Translations under genes and position numbers: made by a program | NCBI RefSeq assembly: GCF_900142165.1 | Contig: NZ_FQZY01000028.1 | Location: 1-57,179, forward strand | From: Hespellia stercorisuis DSM 15480 | Lineage (GTDB): Bacteria; Bacillota; Clostridia; Lachnospirales; Lachnospiraceae | Direction of reading: 5' to 3' | Length of the DNA stretch: 57,179 nt | Shown: positions 37,351 to 45,357 of the stretch, in pieces | Position numbering within the stretch: position 1 is the stretch's first letter | How the letters are laid out: each line of letters starts with the position of its first letter | The notes under the pieces: model-generated | What the model was told of the DNA's origin: nothing | Seen by the model: only the letters and a program-made list of their open reading frames with translations | The model's database searches: none

Positions 37351-38256
37351 CTATAAATGTCGGAGCTGCCTGCGATATTCCTGTAGCTCTTCCTCACTCA
37401 CATTTTGAATAATATCATCCAGTATGCGAAGCAGTCTCGCCTTATCTTTTGGTAATGTTCCGATTAGAGGAATCGCATTGGACGCTCCTAATGCAGCGAA
37501 CTCAACAGGAATATCCAATTTCTCAATCAATGTCCGGATTTCCCGATATTTCTCCTGCTCCCCTTCCTCGCTCCAATTTCCTTTTTGTATCTCCTGGTAA
37601 AGCTCCGAATTTGGATAAATAGTGAGCATATTTGCACCAATCAGCTTCGGGTGGATTTGATTGCATATCTTAGCAGTCTCTTTTGCCCCTTTCTCGCCAT
37701 TTCCCGCGCCGGAAATACTCGTCAAATAGAAAAATTTATAAGTAATCCCTGCCTGTTCAAGCCGCCTGCACTGTGTAATAATATCTGAGGATGCATATCC
37801 TTTATTCATAAATTGAAGTGCTTCATCGTCTCCTGTTTCAATCCCAATAGTTAGCCCATCATATCCGGCATTTGATAGTTCCTTAAGTTCTTCATCAGAT
37901 TTCAAGGTAATATCTGTAACTCTTGAAAAACAACCTATGCTCTCATTCTCCGGAAAATACATTTTAACCAGTCTGGCAATCTCTATCAGCTTTTCGGCTT
38001 TCAATACAAAGGGATTCGCACCTGTCAAAAAGGTCCTTATTACTTTATGTTGCTCCCATAATCGAAATTGTGCCTTTGCCTCCTTTAAATCCGCTTCAAC
38101 GTCCTCTATGGGTGACATACGAAACCGAAAGGGAATATCATCATATAAGGTGCAGAACTTGCATTTATGATGAGTACAGCCTGCCGTCACCTCCAGCAAC
38201 AGCGAAGAAGCTTCATATGGTGGTCTCCAAATCGTTCCTGTATAGTGCATAATCAT
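37351..38256 (-). CDS. Radical SAM protein, first of a tandem pair
   Basis: 301 residues, clearly homologous along its length to the next gene: YTGTIWRPPYEASS, cluster CTHHKCKFC (C-x4-C-x2-C), TFLTGANPFVLKAEKL, YDGLTIGIETGDDEAL, YKFFYLTSISGAGNGEKGA. AAGGA precedes the ATG; a second ATG two codons on is possible. It is divergent from an HxlR regulator. The pair probably arose by local duplication. Confidence 0.85.
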   Translation of the reverse strand: MIMHYTGTIWRPPYEASSLLLEVTAGCTHHKCKFCTLYDDIPFRFRMSPIEDVEADLKEAKAQFRLWEQHKVIRTFLTGANPFVLKAEKLIEIARLVKMYFPENESIGCFSRVTDITLKSDEELKELSNAGYDGLTIGIETGDDEALQFMNKGYASSDIITQCRRLEQAGITYKFFYLTSISGAGNGEKGAKETAKICNQIHPKLIGANMLTIYPNSELYQEIQKGNWSEEGEQEKYREIRTLIEKLDIPVEFAALGASNAIPLIGTLPKDKARLLRILDDIIQNVSEEELQEYRRQLRHL

Positions 38257-38390
38257 TTCTTCCTTTCCAAAATTATAATTTATAGATAAGTTACAATTCT
38301 AAAATAACTCATTGATTTTTTGTCCACAAGTACTGTCTTTTTTTAGTAGTAGTATTATTTTTCATACTATGTTCATTAAATAACAGTATC

Positions 38391-38419
38391 TTGATTTTAT
38401 ATACAGTCTGGATTATAAT
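38391..38419 (+). promoter_or_regulatory. Promoter of the first HxlR gene
   Basis: TTGATT, a 17-base spacer and TATAAT, about 24 bases before the ATG; AAGGAG is the ribosome site. Confidence 0.7.
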
Positions 38420-38442
38420 TCGTAAAAAGGAGTGATTTAATT

Positions 38443-38805
38443 ATGGCTGATAACAAATTTAGTAACGAAACCGTCATTGCCCGCTGTGTTCCCATGAGTA
38501 AATTGCAGTCTGTAATTGGTGGAAAATGGAAGATTCTGATTTTATGGTACATATGCTTTTACAAGGTTCAAAGATTTGGGGAACTGATGCGAAGGCTTGA
38601 CGGCATTACTCAATCCACCCTGACCAAACAACTTCGGGAATTGGAAAGTGATGGATTTTTACATCGGGAAATCTATAAAGAAATCCCTCCAAAAGTAGAA
38701 TACTCTTTGACGGAATTTGGTGAAAGCTTCATCCCGGTATTGCAAACTATGATGACCTGGAGTGAAAACTGTCTGTGCCCGGAATACAAGAATCCTTATC
38801 TTTAA
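38443..38805 (+). CDS. HxlR-family transcriptional regulator 1
   Basis: 120 residues, one winged helix domain. An N-terminal Cys (IARCVPMSKLQSVIGGKWKILILWYI) is typical of redox- or electrophile-sensing HxlR proteins. LDGITQSTLTKQLRELESDGFLHREIY is the recognition helix region. It is divergent from the radical SAM pair and likely controls it or itself. Confidence 0.9.
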   Translation: MADNKFSNETVIARCVPMSKLQSVIGGKWKILILWYICFYKVQRFGELMRRLDGITQSTLTKQLRELESDGFLHREIYKEIPPKVEYSLTEFGESFIPVLQTMMTWSENCLCPEYKNPYL

Positions 38806-38897
38806 CGCACAATGAGCAGTAGTCCGATTGACTGCTGCTGTTAAAATTGCTATATACTCCTCTATCGTTATCCCTATCTTATCAATGGATACAATTC

Positions 38898-38930
38898 CCC
38901 ACTTTTTTGTTGGTATTATTCTGGCACAAC
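38898..38930. repeat. Inverted repeat around HxlR gene 2, left arm
   Basis: 33 bases matching the reverse complement of 39396-39428 in 30 positions, including CCCACTTTTTTGTTGGTAT without a mismatch. This arm contains the stop of HxlR gene 2. Confidence 0.75.
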
Positions 38931-39287
38931 CCCCTTTTCATCTAATAAGCTTTCCTTGCCCTGTGCTTTGAGGTATTCTATTCCGATATGCTGCATTATT
39001 TTCAATGCTGCCAGCAATTCATACCCCGGTCCATCCGTCAAAGAATATTCCACATGAAGCGGATAACCTTCAAAAGATTTCTTTGCTACAAATCTGTATT
39101 CTATTAACTCATTTAAATGTTCCAGTAACATTTTCTGTGTTATACCATCAATGTCTTTTTCTAATTTTGCTAATGAAGTTGGCCCTAGCCGAAGTCTCCA
39201 TAGAATAATGGGTTTCCATTTGCCCTTGATCATATCGTGAACAAGTTCCAACGGACAGGTAAATTCTTCTCTCAATTTCATATTCAT
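38916..39287 (-). CDS. HxlR-family transcriptional regulator 2
   Basis: 123 residues. Cys at residue 9 or so (REEFTCPLELVHDMIKGKWKPIILWRL), then TSLAKLEKDIDGITQKMLLEHLNELIEYRF as the winged helix. GAGG lies five bases before the ATG at 39287. It ends KGVVPE. It is divergent from the PEBP-like gene, and its whole gene and promoter lie between two inverted 33-base repeats. Confidence 0.88.
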   Translation of the reverse strand: MNMKLREEFTCPLELVHDMIKGKWKPIILWRLRLGPTSLAKLEKDIDGITQKMLLEHLNELIEYRFVAKKSFEGYPLHVEYSLTDGPGYELLAALKIMQHIGIEYLKAQGKESLLDEKGVVPE

Positions 39288-39395
39288 CACTTCCTCGTAC
39301 AATATCATAACGCAATTCATTTCCTAACTCAATGAAAAGAACAATGGGCAACCAAGTTTCTAAGGCTTTATCCTGCCGTCAAATTCCATAGAGGT

Positions 39396-39428
39396 GTTGT
39401 TCCGGAATGATACCAACAAAAAAGTGGG
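39396..39428. repeat. Inverted repeat around HxlR gene 2, right arm
   Basis: Counterpart of 38898-38930. On the plus strand one frame here reads GVVPE-stop, the same end as HxlR gene 2, so the arm is a copied 3' end of that gene in the opposite direction. Confidence 0.75.
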
Positions 39429-39510
39429 TAATTTACGTTTTACCGTCATGCGGTTATTATGATGTTGAAAACATACAACATTGTCTTAACCATATGGAGG
39501 TATTTTATTT

Positions 39511-40017
39511 ATGTTGATTTCAAGTAATGGCATCACAAATGGAAAGATCGAGGATTGCTTTGGCGGCAGAGGAAAAGACTTTAATGAAAATGGGGTTTCT
39601 ACCTATTCTCTGCCTGTCACTATTACAGATGTGCCAACTGGTACCGTTTCTTTTGCCCTAGTATTAGAGGACAAAGATGCTTATCCTGTGACCGGAGGCT
39701 TTACCTGGATACACTGGCTGGCAGCTAATATTACCAGGACAGAGTTGGCTGAAAACGAAAGCCAGACCGCCCATGATTTCATACAGGGCTGCAATAGCTG
39801 GACAAGTATTCAGGGCAACAATCAGAGTAAAGAACTTTCCTGCTTTTACGGTGGGATGGCTCCGCCTGATCAGGCACATATCTACGAGCTTCACGTTTAT
39901 GCTTTGGATCATTTACTGGAATTGCAGACTGGATTTTTCCTGAATGAATTATTCCGCGCAATGGACGGACACATTTTAGCACAAGCATCATTAAAGGGGA
40001 CTTATGAGAAAATATGA
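39511..40017 (+). CDS. YbhB/YbcL-type PEBP (Raf kinase inhibitor-like) protein
   Basis: 168 residues. SLPVTITDVPTGTVSFALVLEDKD (residues 31-54), TGGFTWIHWLAANI and MAPPDQAHIYELHVYALD are the PEBP landmarks, including the ligand-pocket Asp/His residues. The bacterial proteins have no firm function. TGGAGG precedes the ATG. Its stop overlaps the next gene's start. Confidence 0.9.
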   Translation: MLISSNGITNGKIEDCFGGRGKDFNENGVSTYSLPVTITDVPTGTVSFALVLEDKDAYPVTGGFTWIHWLAANITRTELAENESQTAHDFIQGCNSWTSIQGNNQSKELSCFYGGMAPPDQAHIYELHVYALDHLLELQTGFFLNELFRAMDGHILAQASLKGTYEKI

Positions 40018-40508
40018 AAAAGCATCCTATCAAAATAGGTAGACGGATTTGGAAAACAGTTATTGCCGTTTATGTATGCTTTTTTATTGACACAGTACGA
40101 GGTGCTGGTGTTCCGTTTTACGCTGCGATTGCAGCAATCCTCTGTATGCAGCGTAACAAGCATGAGAGCTTACAAACTGCCAAGAACAGAGAAATTGCGA
40201 CAATCCTTGGTGGCTTTTGTGGACTGCTGTTTCTGATATTTGAGCAATATGTGTATCACTTCTCAGTTATCTTGATACGCTATGCGGTACTATCCGTTTT
40301 GCTTATTCCTATCATTCAAATTTCGCTGTGGCTCCATCAAGAAAAAGGCACTTTTCTGATGTGTGTGGTATTTCTCTGCGTTACGGTTACACATGCCGGA
40401 GATATAAACCCTGTAAGCTTCGCTGGAAATCGTATCATTGATACCACAATTGGAATTGTTGTTGCATTAATTGTTAATTTTAGAGATGTGTCCAACACTA
40501 ATTCCTAA
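40014..40508 (+). CDS. FUSC/aromatic acid exporter-like membrane protein
   Basis: 164 residues with four or five helices. The N-terminal RRIWKTVIAVYVCFFIDTVRG and AAIAAILCMQRNKHESLQTAKNREIATILGG match the membrane half of FUSC/DUF939 proteins. The usual soluble part is absent, so this is the short form. It overlaps the PEBP-like gene by four bases (ATGA) and is probably coupled to it. Confidence 0.8.
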   Translation: MKKHPIKIGRRIWKTVIAVYVCFFIDTVRGAGVPFYAAIAAILCMQRNKHESLQTAKNREIATILGGFCGLLFLIFEQYVYHFSVILIRYAVLSVLLIPIIQISLWLHQEKGTFLMCVVFLCVTVTHAGDINPVSFAGNRIIDTTIGIVVALIVNFRDVSNTNS

Positions 40509-40559
40509 GAGATGATATAAATGGAGAACTATGTCAGTTCTTTTCCTGCTCTTTCTCGA

Positions 40560-41013
40560 TAGCCTGTTCCTATCAGCCGCTCCACATTCGCCCTGGCGGT
40601 GCTGCTTCTCTTTCTGACATATTTAACGGCATGGTTTATGATTCCACCTTTTTTGCTGATTTTTGTTGCCAGTATTCTTGCACTGATTCTGGGGCAGGAA
40701 TTTTCAAGCCGTACCATCACGCAGGAGGTATCTGCGGGGCACGCCAGAAAAAGTATTTTTGCAGCGAAAGTGATTTCATATCTGGCCGCGTTTAACTGTA
40801 TGGCTGTTCTTTATCCAATTGCCGGATGTGTCCGGGAATATGCAAGATTTGGGCTTGCAGACGCATTTTCCAGTTTCCTTTTTACCAACTTTTTAAATTC
40901 GGGAAGTGGTAAGCAGCCCGTCTTTTATTGTTGTTCCCGCGCTTCTCGTCAGCGTCATTTGGATATTGGTGCTTTTGGCAGCCGCATTTGCGGTGTTGCT
41001 GTTAAAATACTGA
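40560..41013 (+). pseudogene. Remnant of an ABC-2 type permease
   Basis: One frame reads LLIFVASILALILGQEFSSRTI then VSAGHARKSIFAAKVI, the typical ABC-2 permease core of lantibiotic/bacitracin exporters. It continues to FTNFLN near 40900. The true C-terminus (SPSFIVVPALLVSVIWILVLLAAAFAVLLLKY) is in another frame, ending at 41013. The N-terminus is missing and there is a shift or deletion at about 40900. It has no ribosome site. Confidence 0.75.
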
Positions 41014-41120
41014 GGAAAAGAAAAAGACCCCAAAAACCTTATAATCACTAGAGAATACTGTGTTTATAAGGCTTCTGAAGCCTTTAATATTTGATATTTA
41101 AATTGTATTGAAAACTTTGC

Positions 41121-42053
41121 TTATTTACCCATCTGAGCTGCAACTTCTGCTGCAAAATCTTCTTCTTTCTTCTCGATACCTTCGCCTGTCTCAAAACGAA
41201 CGAAAGCTTTGATTGAAAGCTTAGCACCTGTAGCTTTCGCTACTTCTTCAACATACTTTCCAACGGACTGTTTTCCGTCTTCCGCTTTTACATAAACCTG
41301 ATCTAACAGACAGATTTCTTTTAATTCTTTATTTACACGGCCCATAACCATACCGCTGATGATCTTGTCATTTGCATCCGGTTTCTCGAGTTTTGCTGCT
41401 GCTGTAAGGATTTCTCTCTCTTTCTCGATGTATTCCGGATCAACTTCTGCTCTGCTTGTGTATTCAGGTTTGATAGCTGCAACCTGCATAGCAACGTTTT
41501 TAGCCATCTCTTTGATCTCGTCGTTGACAACATCTGTCTCAACATCTACAAGAACGCCGATTTTTCCACCCATATGTGTGTAAGAAGCAACGAAACCGTT
41601 CTCCTCTGAAACCTGCTCAAATCTTCTGATGTTCATGTTCTCACCGATAACAGCGATCTGTCCTGCAAGAGCTTCTTGTACAGACTTGCCTTCCTCGAAC
41701 TTCCATCCCTCTGCAAGGAATGCCTCGATGTCAGCTGCTGTTGTATCCATAGCCTGCTCTGCAACCTGTGCAACGTAAGTCTGGAATTTCTCATTCTTGG
41801 CAACGAAATCTGTCTCTGCGTTTACTTCCACTACAACAGCTTTCTTCTCGTCGTCAGAAACTAATACTTTGCAAAGACCCTCTGCTGCAATTCTGTCAGC
41901 TTTCTTTGCTGCTTTCATGATACCGTTTTCTCTAAGAAATTCGATAGCTTTATCCATATCGCCGTCTGTCTCTGTAAGAGCTTTCTTACAATCCATCATT
42001 CCGGCACCTGATAATTCTCTTAATTCTTTTACCATTTTAGCTGTAACTGCCAT
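41121..42053 (-). CDS. tsf: Translation elongation factor Ts
   Basis: 310 residues. EF-Ts recycles EF-Tu by nucleotide exchange. The N-terminal UBA-like domain VKELRELSGAGMMDCKKALTETDGDMDKAIEFLRENG is diagnostic; VEVNAETDFVAKNEKF is the EF-Tu contact region. AGGAGG precedes the ATG. The gene follows rpsB as in most bacteria, but 134 bases of palindromic sequence separate them. Confidence 0.97.
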   Translation of the reverse strand: MAVTAKMVKELRELSGAGMMDCKKALTETDGDMDKAIEFLRENGIMKAAKKADRIAAEGLCKVLVSDDEKKAVVVEVNAETDFVAKNEKFQTYVAQVAEQAMDTTAADIEAFLAEGWKFEEGKSVQEALAGQIAVIGENMNIRRFEQVSEENGFVASYTHMGGKIGVLVDVETDVVNDEIKEMAKNVAMQVAAIKPEYTSRAEVDPEYIEKEREILTAAAKLEKPDANDKIISGMVMGRVNKELKEICLLDQVYVKAEDGKQSVGKYVEEVAKATGAKLSIKAFVRFETGEGIEKKEEDFAAEVAAQMGK

Positions 42054-42070
42054 TGTATTATCCTCCTATA

Positions 42071-42173
42071 ATTGGGGACAGGTTAAACCTCAATTGGGGA
42101 CGTAGCAAAGTTGCAATTATGCTACGTCCCCAATTGCACTTCGGCCTGTCCCCAATGGAACTTTTCCTGTCCC
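42071..42173. repeat. REP-like nested palindrome between rpsB and tsf
   Basis: Outer arms ATTGGGGACAGG (42071-42082) and CCTGTCCCCAAT (42145-42156). Inner arms CAATTGGGGACGTAGCA (42091-42107) and its exact complement (42120-42136). A further half-arm CCTGTCCC lies at 42166-42173. The GGGGACAGG unit is known from REP-type elements mobilised by Y1 (IS200-like) transposases. It starts 18 bases upstream of the tsf start, right next to the ribosome site. Confidence 0.8.
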
Positions 42174-42187
42174 ATGTATGTTTTATA

Positions 42188-42922
42188 TTATTCTTCTGTT
42201 GCTGCTTCTGCCTCTTCTGCGTAAGCTTCTTCTCCGCCCATTCCCTGGTTTGCTTCGATTACAGCGTCTGCCATCTTGGACACGATTAATTTTACAGCTC
42301 TGATTGCATCATCATTACCTGGAATTACAAAATCTAATTCTTCCGGATCACAGTTTGTATCTGCAATACCGATCAACGGAATACCAAGTGTGTGTGCTTC
42401 CTGAATACAGATTCTTTCTTTCTTAGGATCTACAACGAAGATTGCATCTGGAGCTTTCTTCATCTCTTTGATTCCACCTAAGTTTTTCTCTAACTTAGTC
42501 CATTCTTTTTTCAGCTCGATAACTTCTTTCTTAGGAAGTACATCAAATGTTCCGTCTTCTGACATTCTCTCGATGTCTTTCAGACGTTTGATTCTGCTCT
42601 GAATTGTCTTGAAGTTTGTGAGCATTCCACCTAACCATCTCTCGTTTACATAGAACATTCCACAGCGCTCTGCTTCTGCTTTAATTGCATCCTGAGCCTG
42701 TTTCTTTGTTCCTACAAAAAGGATGTTTCCACCGTTTGCAGCGATGTCAGAGATTGCATTGTAAGCATCGTCAACCATTCCTACTGATTTCTGTAAGTCA
42801 ATGATGTAGATACCGTTTCTCTCTGTGTAGATGTAAGGAGCCATCTTAGGGTTCCATCTTCTTGTCTGATGTCCAAAATGAACACCTGCTTCTAATAATT
42901 GTTTCATTGAAATAACGCTCAT
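42188..42922 (-). CDS. rpsB: 30S ribosomal protein S2
   Basis: 244 residues. [41 protein letters not shown] is diagnostic of S2; [19 protein letters not shown] and [21 protein letters not shown] follow. AGGAGG precedes the ATG at 42922; the 49 codons of open frame upstream are the leader. The C-terminal tail is Glu/Ala-rich. Confidence 0.97.
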   Translation of the reverse strand: MSVISMKQLLEAGVHFGHQTRRWNPKMAPYIYTERNGIYIIDLQKSVGMVDDAYNAISDIAANGGNILFVGTKKQAQDAIKAEAERCGMFYVNERWLGGMLTNFKTIQSRIKRLKDIERMSEDGTFDVLPKKEVIELKKEWTKLEKNLGGIKEMKKAPDAIFVVDPKKERICIQEAHTLGIPLIGIADTNCDPEELDFVIPGNDDAIRAVKLIVSKMADAVIEANQGMGGEEAYAEEAEAATEE

Positions 42923-42952
42923 GCTTATTTCCTCCTCTTGGTTTTTGACTTC

Positions 42953-43020
42953 CGTATGCTTGTATATACTTCGAAACCGGAGCTTGATCGTTTCGGCACC
43001 ATCGAAGATAACCACATACG
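42953..43020 (-). other. Structured leader of rpsB
   Basis: CGTATG (42953-42958) pairs with CATACG (43015-43020) and CGAAAC (42972-42977) with GTTTCG (42990-42995), all between the promoter and the ribosome site. This fits an autoregulatory r-protein leader, but I could not match it to a named family. Confidence 0.5.
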
Positions 43021-43040
43021 TGTTTTTTTGCGACCTTGTT

Positions 43041-43069
43041 AGTATAGCATAGGATTGCAGGCATTGCAA
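43041..43069 (-). promoter_or_regulatory. Promoter of rpsB-tsf
   Basis: The minus strand has TTGCAA (43064-43069), a 17-base spacer and TATACT (43041-43046), giving a leader of about 110 bases. Confidence 0.75.
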
Positions 43070-43143
43070 GGATTTTCAGTCATTTTACTGACCCATTTCA
43101 CTGGCTTTTCCTAATCGGATATTCATGTACAGAAATGCTTACG

Positions 43144-44163
43144 CTAATATCGGTTGTGTACCTGCTCTGCGAAGCACATCACATCCTTCAGTTCCAGAAC
43201 CGTCCCGTCATCTAGGACCGCTCTTCCGCTCAAGTGTCCAAATACCTGATGCTGATCCGTCACGATAAGCACCGCTGATGTCTTTGCCGCCCGGTCAAGC
43301 ACCGGCTTGAAGTCCATCTCGAACCGCCCGTCACTGGAAGTAAATGTCCATGGTGCCAGATAATCGTCCTCCGGAATATGAAACGTCACATCGTCCAGCT
43401 TGTGGCCGACGCCATCATAAAAAAGTATATTTTCTGTTGCGGCCGATGTATCGCCAAATCCGTATCCAATATTGAATCCAAACGGTTTCCCATTGACCGT
43501 GGCATTTGCAGATCCCCAATACCACATGTTGTCATACGTCCACACACCTCTGCCCCAGTCCAGTGTTCCATAATCCGTCTGCGGTGAAAATGTATACGTT
43601 TTCCCGTCAAATGTCATGGTTCCGGATGCTGGCATGCAGTTGATCTTCTGGTTGTAGTAAAATGCATGTTTTTTCTTCCATGGTGTAGCGATCACCATGG
43701 TGTCCATCTCCGGCTGTTCCAAGGTGATATCACACTGAAAAGTCTTGCCCTGATAGAAGTTTTTCCATTTGCACACCAGCCTTCGGTTTCCCTTTTTTAC
43801 TAGAAAATATATCTGCAGATTTTTGTCCTTATAGGCCGCATGCCCCTTTACAGAGGATTCCGGCAGCTTCATTCTGCCCATTGGAAATGGATTCAATACG
43901 GTGTTTGTGTGCTCCCATCCCTCCTTAAAATTGAGGATAGAAACCGACTGCAATCCAATGTATCCATCATCCGATATGGTAAATGCAGCTGCAAACTCCT
44001 GGTTCAGTACAAGATAATAGTCCCACTCCTTGATACGGAATCCCGGCGCCTTCACCTGGCTTCTGTGATATTGCTGTACCATCCTTCTGGACCATCCCGG
44101 CTCCCGCAGTTCCCCGTTTTCATCCAGCAGCTCCTGTACCGTAGTCACTTCATGATTCCTCAT
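43144..44163 (-). CDS. DUF2804-family protein
   Basis: 339 residues. QELLDENGELREPGWSRRMV (start), RIKEWDYYLVLNQEFAAAFTISDDGYIGL, YGTLDWGRGVWTYDNMWYWGSA and FGFNIGYGFGDTSAATEN are DUF2804 landmarks. The fold resembles lipocalin-like/tocopherol-cyclase proteins and no reaction is established. There is no signal peptide. An ATG three codons upstream is the alternative start. Confidence 0.88.
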   Translation of the reverse strand: MRNHEVTTVQELLDENGELREPGWSRRMVQQYHRSQVKAPGFRIKEWDYYLVLNQEFAAAFTISDDGYIGLQSVSILNFKEGWEHTNTVLNPFPMGRMKLPESSVKGHAAYKDKNLQIYFLVKKGNRRLVCKWKNFYQGKTFQCDITLEQPEMDTMVIATPWKKKHAFYYNQKINCMPASGTMTFDGKTYTFSPQTDYGTLDWGRGVWTYDNMWYWGSANATVNGKPFGFNIGYGFGDTSAATENILFYDGVGHKLDDVTFHIPEDDYLAPWTFTSSDGRFEMDFKPVLDRAAKTSAVLIVTDQHQVFGHLSGRAVLDDGTVLELKDVMCFAEQVHNRY

Positions 44164-44266
44164 ACCGTTCACCCTTTCTTTTTGTTCTGCGCTTTTTATT
44201 TGTACATTTTATCTATGCCTTTTATCTCCCCTTTTACAACTGCCGTTCTGCCTTGTCCCCCATGCT

Positions 44267-45085
44267 TTACCGCTTTCTCACCTCATAGACATCCCCGCGC
44301 CGATGGCGAAGCAGCGGCAGTTCCCGCCGGATCTTATCTACCAGTTCCAGATTGATTTCTGTGATCTGTATCTGTTCTGCCTCCCCGCAGACATGTACGA
44401 CCGTCCCCCACGGATCCACCGCGATCGTATGTCCCCAGGAATGATACTCTGCCCCCATGTCTCTCGCCGGCGCCGTGCCGATGGTATAGAACTGATTGTC
44501 CACCGCCCGCTGTCGAAACAGCAGTTCCCAGTGCGCCGGACCTGTTGTCATATTGAACGCCGCCGGTACAAGCAGCACCTTCGCACCCTCCTGTGCCATC
44601 AGCCCGGCCAGTTCCGGGAAACGCAGGTCATAGCAGATACAGATTCCCATCCTGCAGAACTCTGTGTCGAACACCGTGACCTCATCTCCCGCCGACAAGG
44701 TATCCGACTCTCGAAATGTCTGACCATCTTGAATGTCAATGTCAAACAAATGCATTTTCCGATGTTTTGCAATCTGATTTCCGGTTCGGTCATATACATA
44801 TGCGGTGTTGTAAATTCTGCCGTTTTCATCCACCTCCGGTATGGTTCCGGCTGACAGATAAATCCCATACTTCTTCGCCAGATCTGAAAAAAAGCGACAG
44901 GATGGTCCGCCCTCCTTCTCGGCATATAGCGGAAACAATTCCGTCTGATAGGGACAGGTAAACATCTCCGGAAGTGTCACCATATCCACGTCCTGCAATT
45001 TTTCACACTTCATCCACTCGGCCAATTGCTCCAGGTTCTTTTCTTTTTCCCTGTATACCTTCAACTGTAACGATGCAATTTTCAT
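44267..45085 (-). CDS. Nitrilase-superfamily carbon-nitrogen hydrolase (omega-amidase-like)
   Basis: 272 residues. The Glu-Lys-Cys triad is visible: Glu in TLPEMFTCPYQTE, Lys in KHRKMHLFDIDI, Cys in MGICICYDLRFPELA (near residue 144). The sequence is closest to omega-amidase/Nit2-type enzymes that hydrolyse alpha-keto-glutaramate or similar amides. GGAG lies before the ATG at 45085; the 19 upstream codons are not family-like. Confidence 0.9.
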   Translation of the reverse strand: MKIASLQLKVYREKEKNLEQLAEWMKCEKLQDVDMVTLPEMFTCPYQTELFPLYAEKEGGPSCRFFSDLAKKYGIYLSAGTIPEVDENGRIYNTAYVYDRTGNQIAKHRKMHLFDIDIQDGQTFRESDTLSAGDEVTVFDTEFCRMGICICYDLRFPELAGLMAQEGAKVLLVPAAFNMTTGPAHWELLFRQRAVDNQFYTIGTAPARDMGAEYHSWGHTIAVDPWGTVVHVCGEAEQIQITEINLELVDKIRRELPLLRHRRGDVYEVRKR

Positions 45086-45239
45086 AATCTTTCCACTCCT
45101 CACATCTCCCGCCCGTTGCCGCCGGCATGCTTCTTCTCTCACTGACCCATTACTGTTCTTTCATTATAACACTCTGCAAATCGCCTTTCAACGCCCCAGA
45201 ACATTTCCAGAACAAAGAGTTTCGCGCATCCCCCGGAGG

Positions 45240-45294
45240 TTTTTTATGTAATACGAGGAAAGTTCAGAGAACTTTCCTCGTATTACATAAAAAA
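45240..45294. repeat. Perfect 26-base inverted repeat with three-base loop
   Basis: 45240-45265 is the exact reverse complement of 45269-45294. Both strands read T6, then the stem, then A6, so it cannot be an ordinary terminator in either direction. It lies between the nitrilase-like gene and the terminator of the NlpC/P60 gene. Confidence 0.85.
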
Positions 45295-45330
45295 GCATCC
45301 GGATGATCGACTGACCATCCGGATGCTTTT
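45291..45330 (-). terminator. Terminator after the NlpC/P60 gene
   Basis: AAAAGCATCCGGATG and CATCCGGATGCTTTT pair over 15 bases with a ten-base loop. On the minus strand a run of T follows. Confidence 0.85.
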
Positions 45331-45357
45331 ATCTTTTGTAGAATTTATTTTATTTTC

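Noticed and set aside
41068-41084. Palindrome AAGGCTTC-T-GAAGCCTT behind tsf as a terminator
   Set aside because: Loop of one base and no T-run on the minus strand; not convincing.
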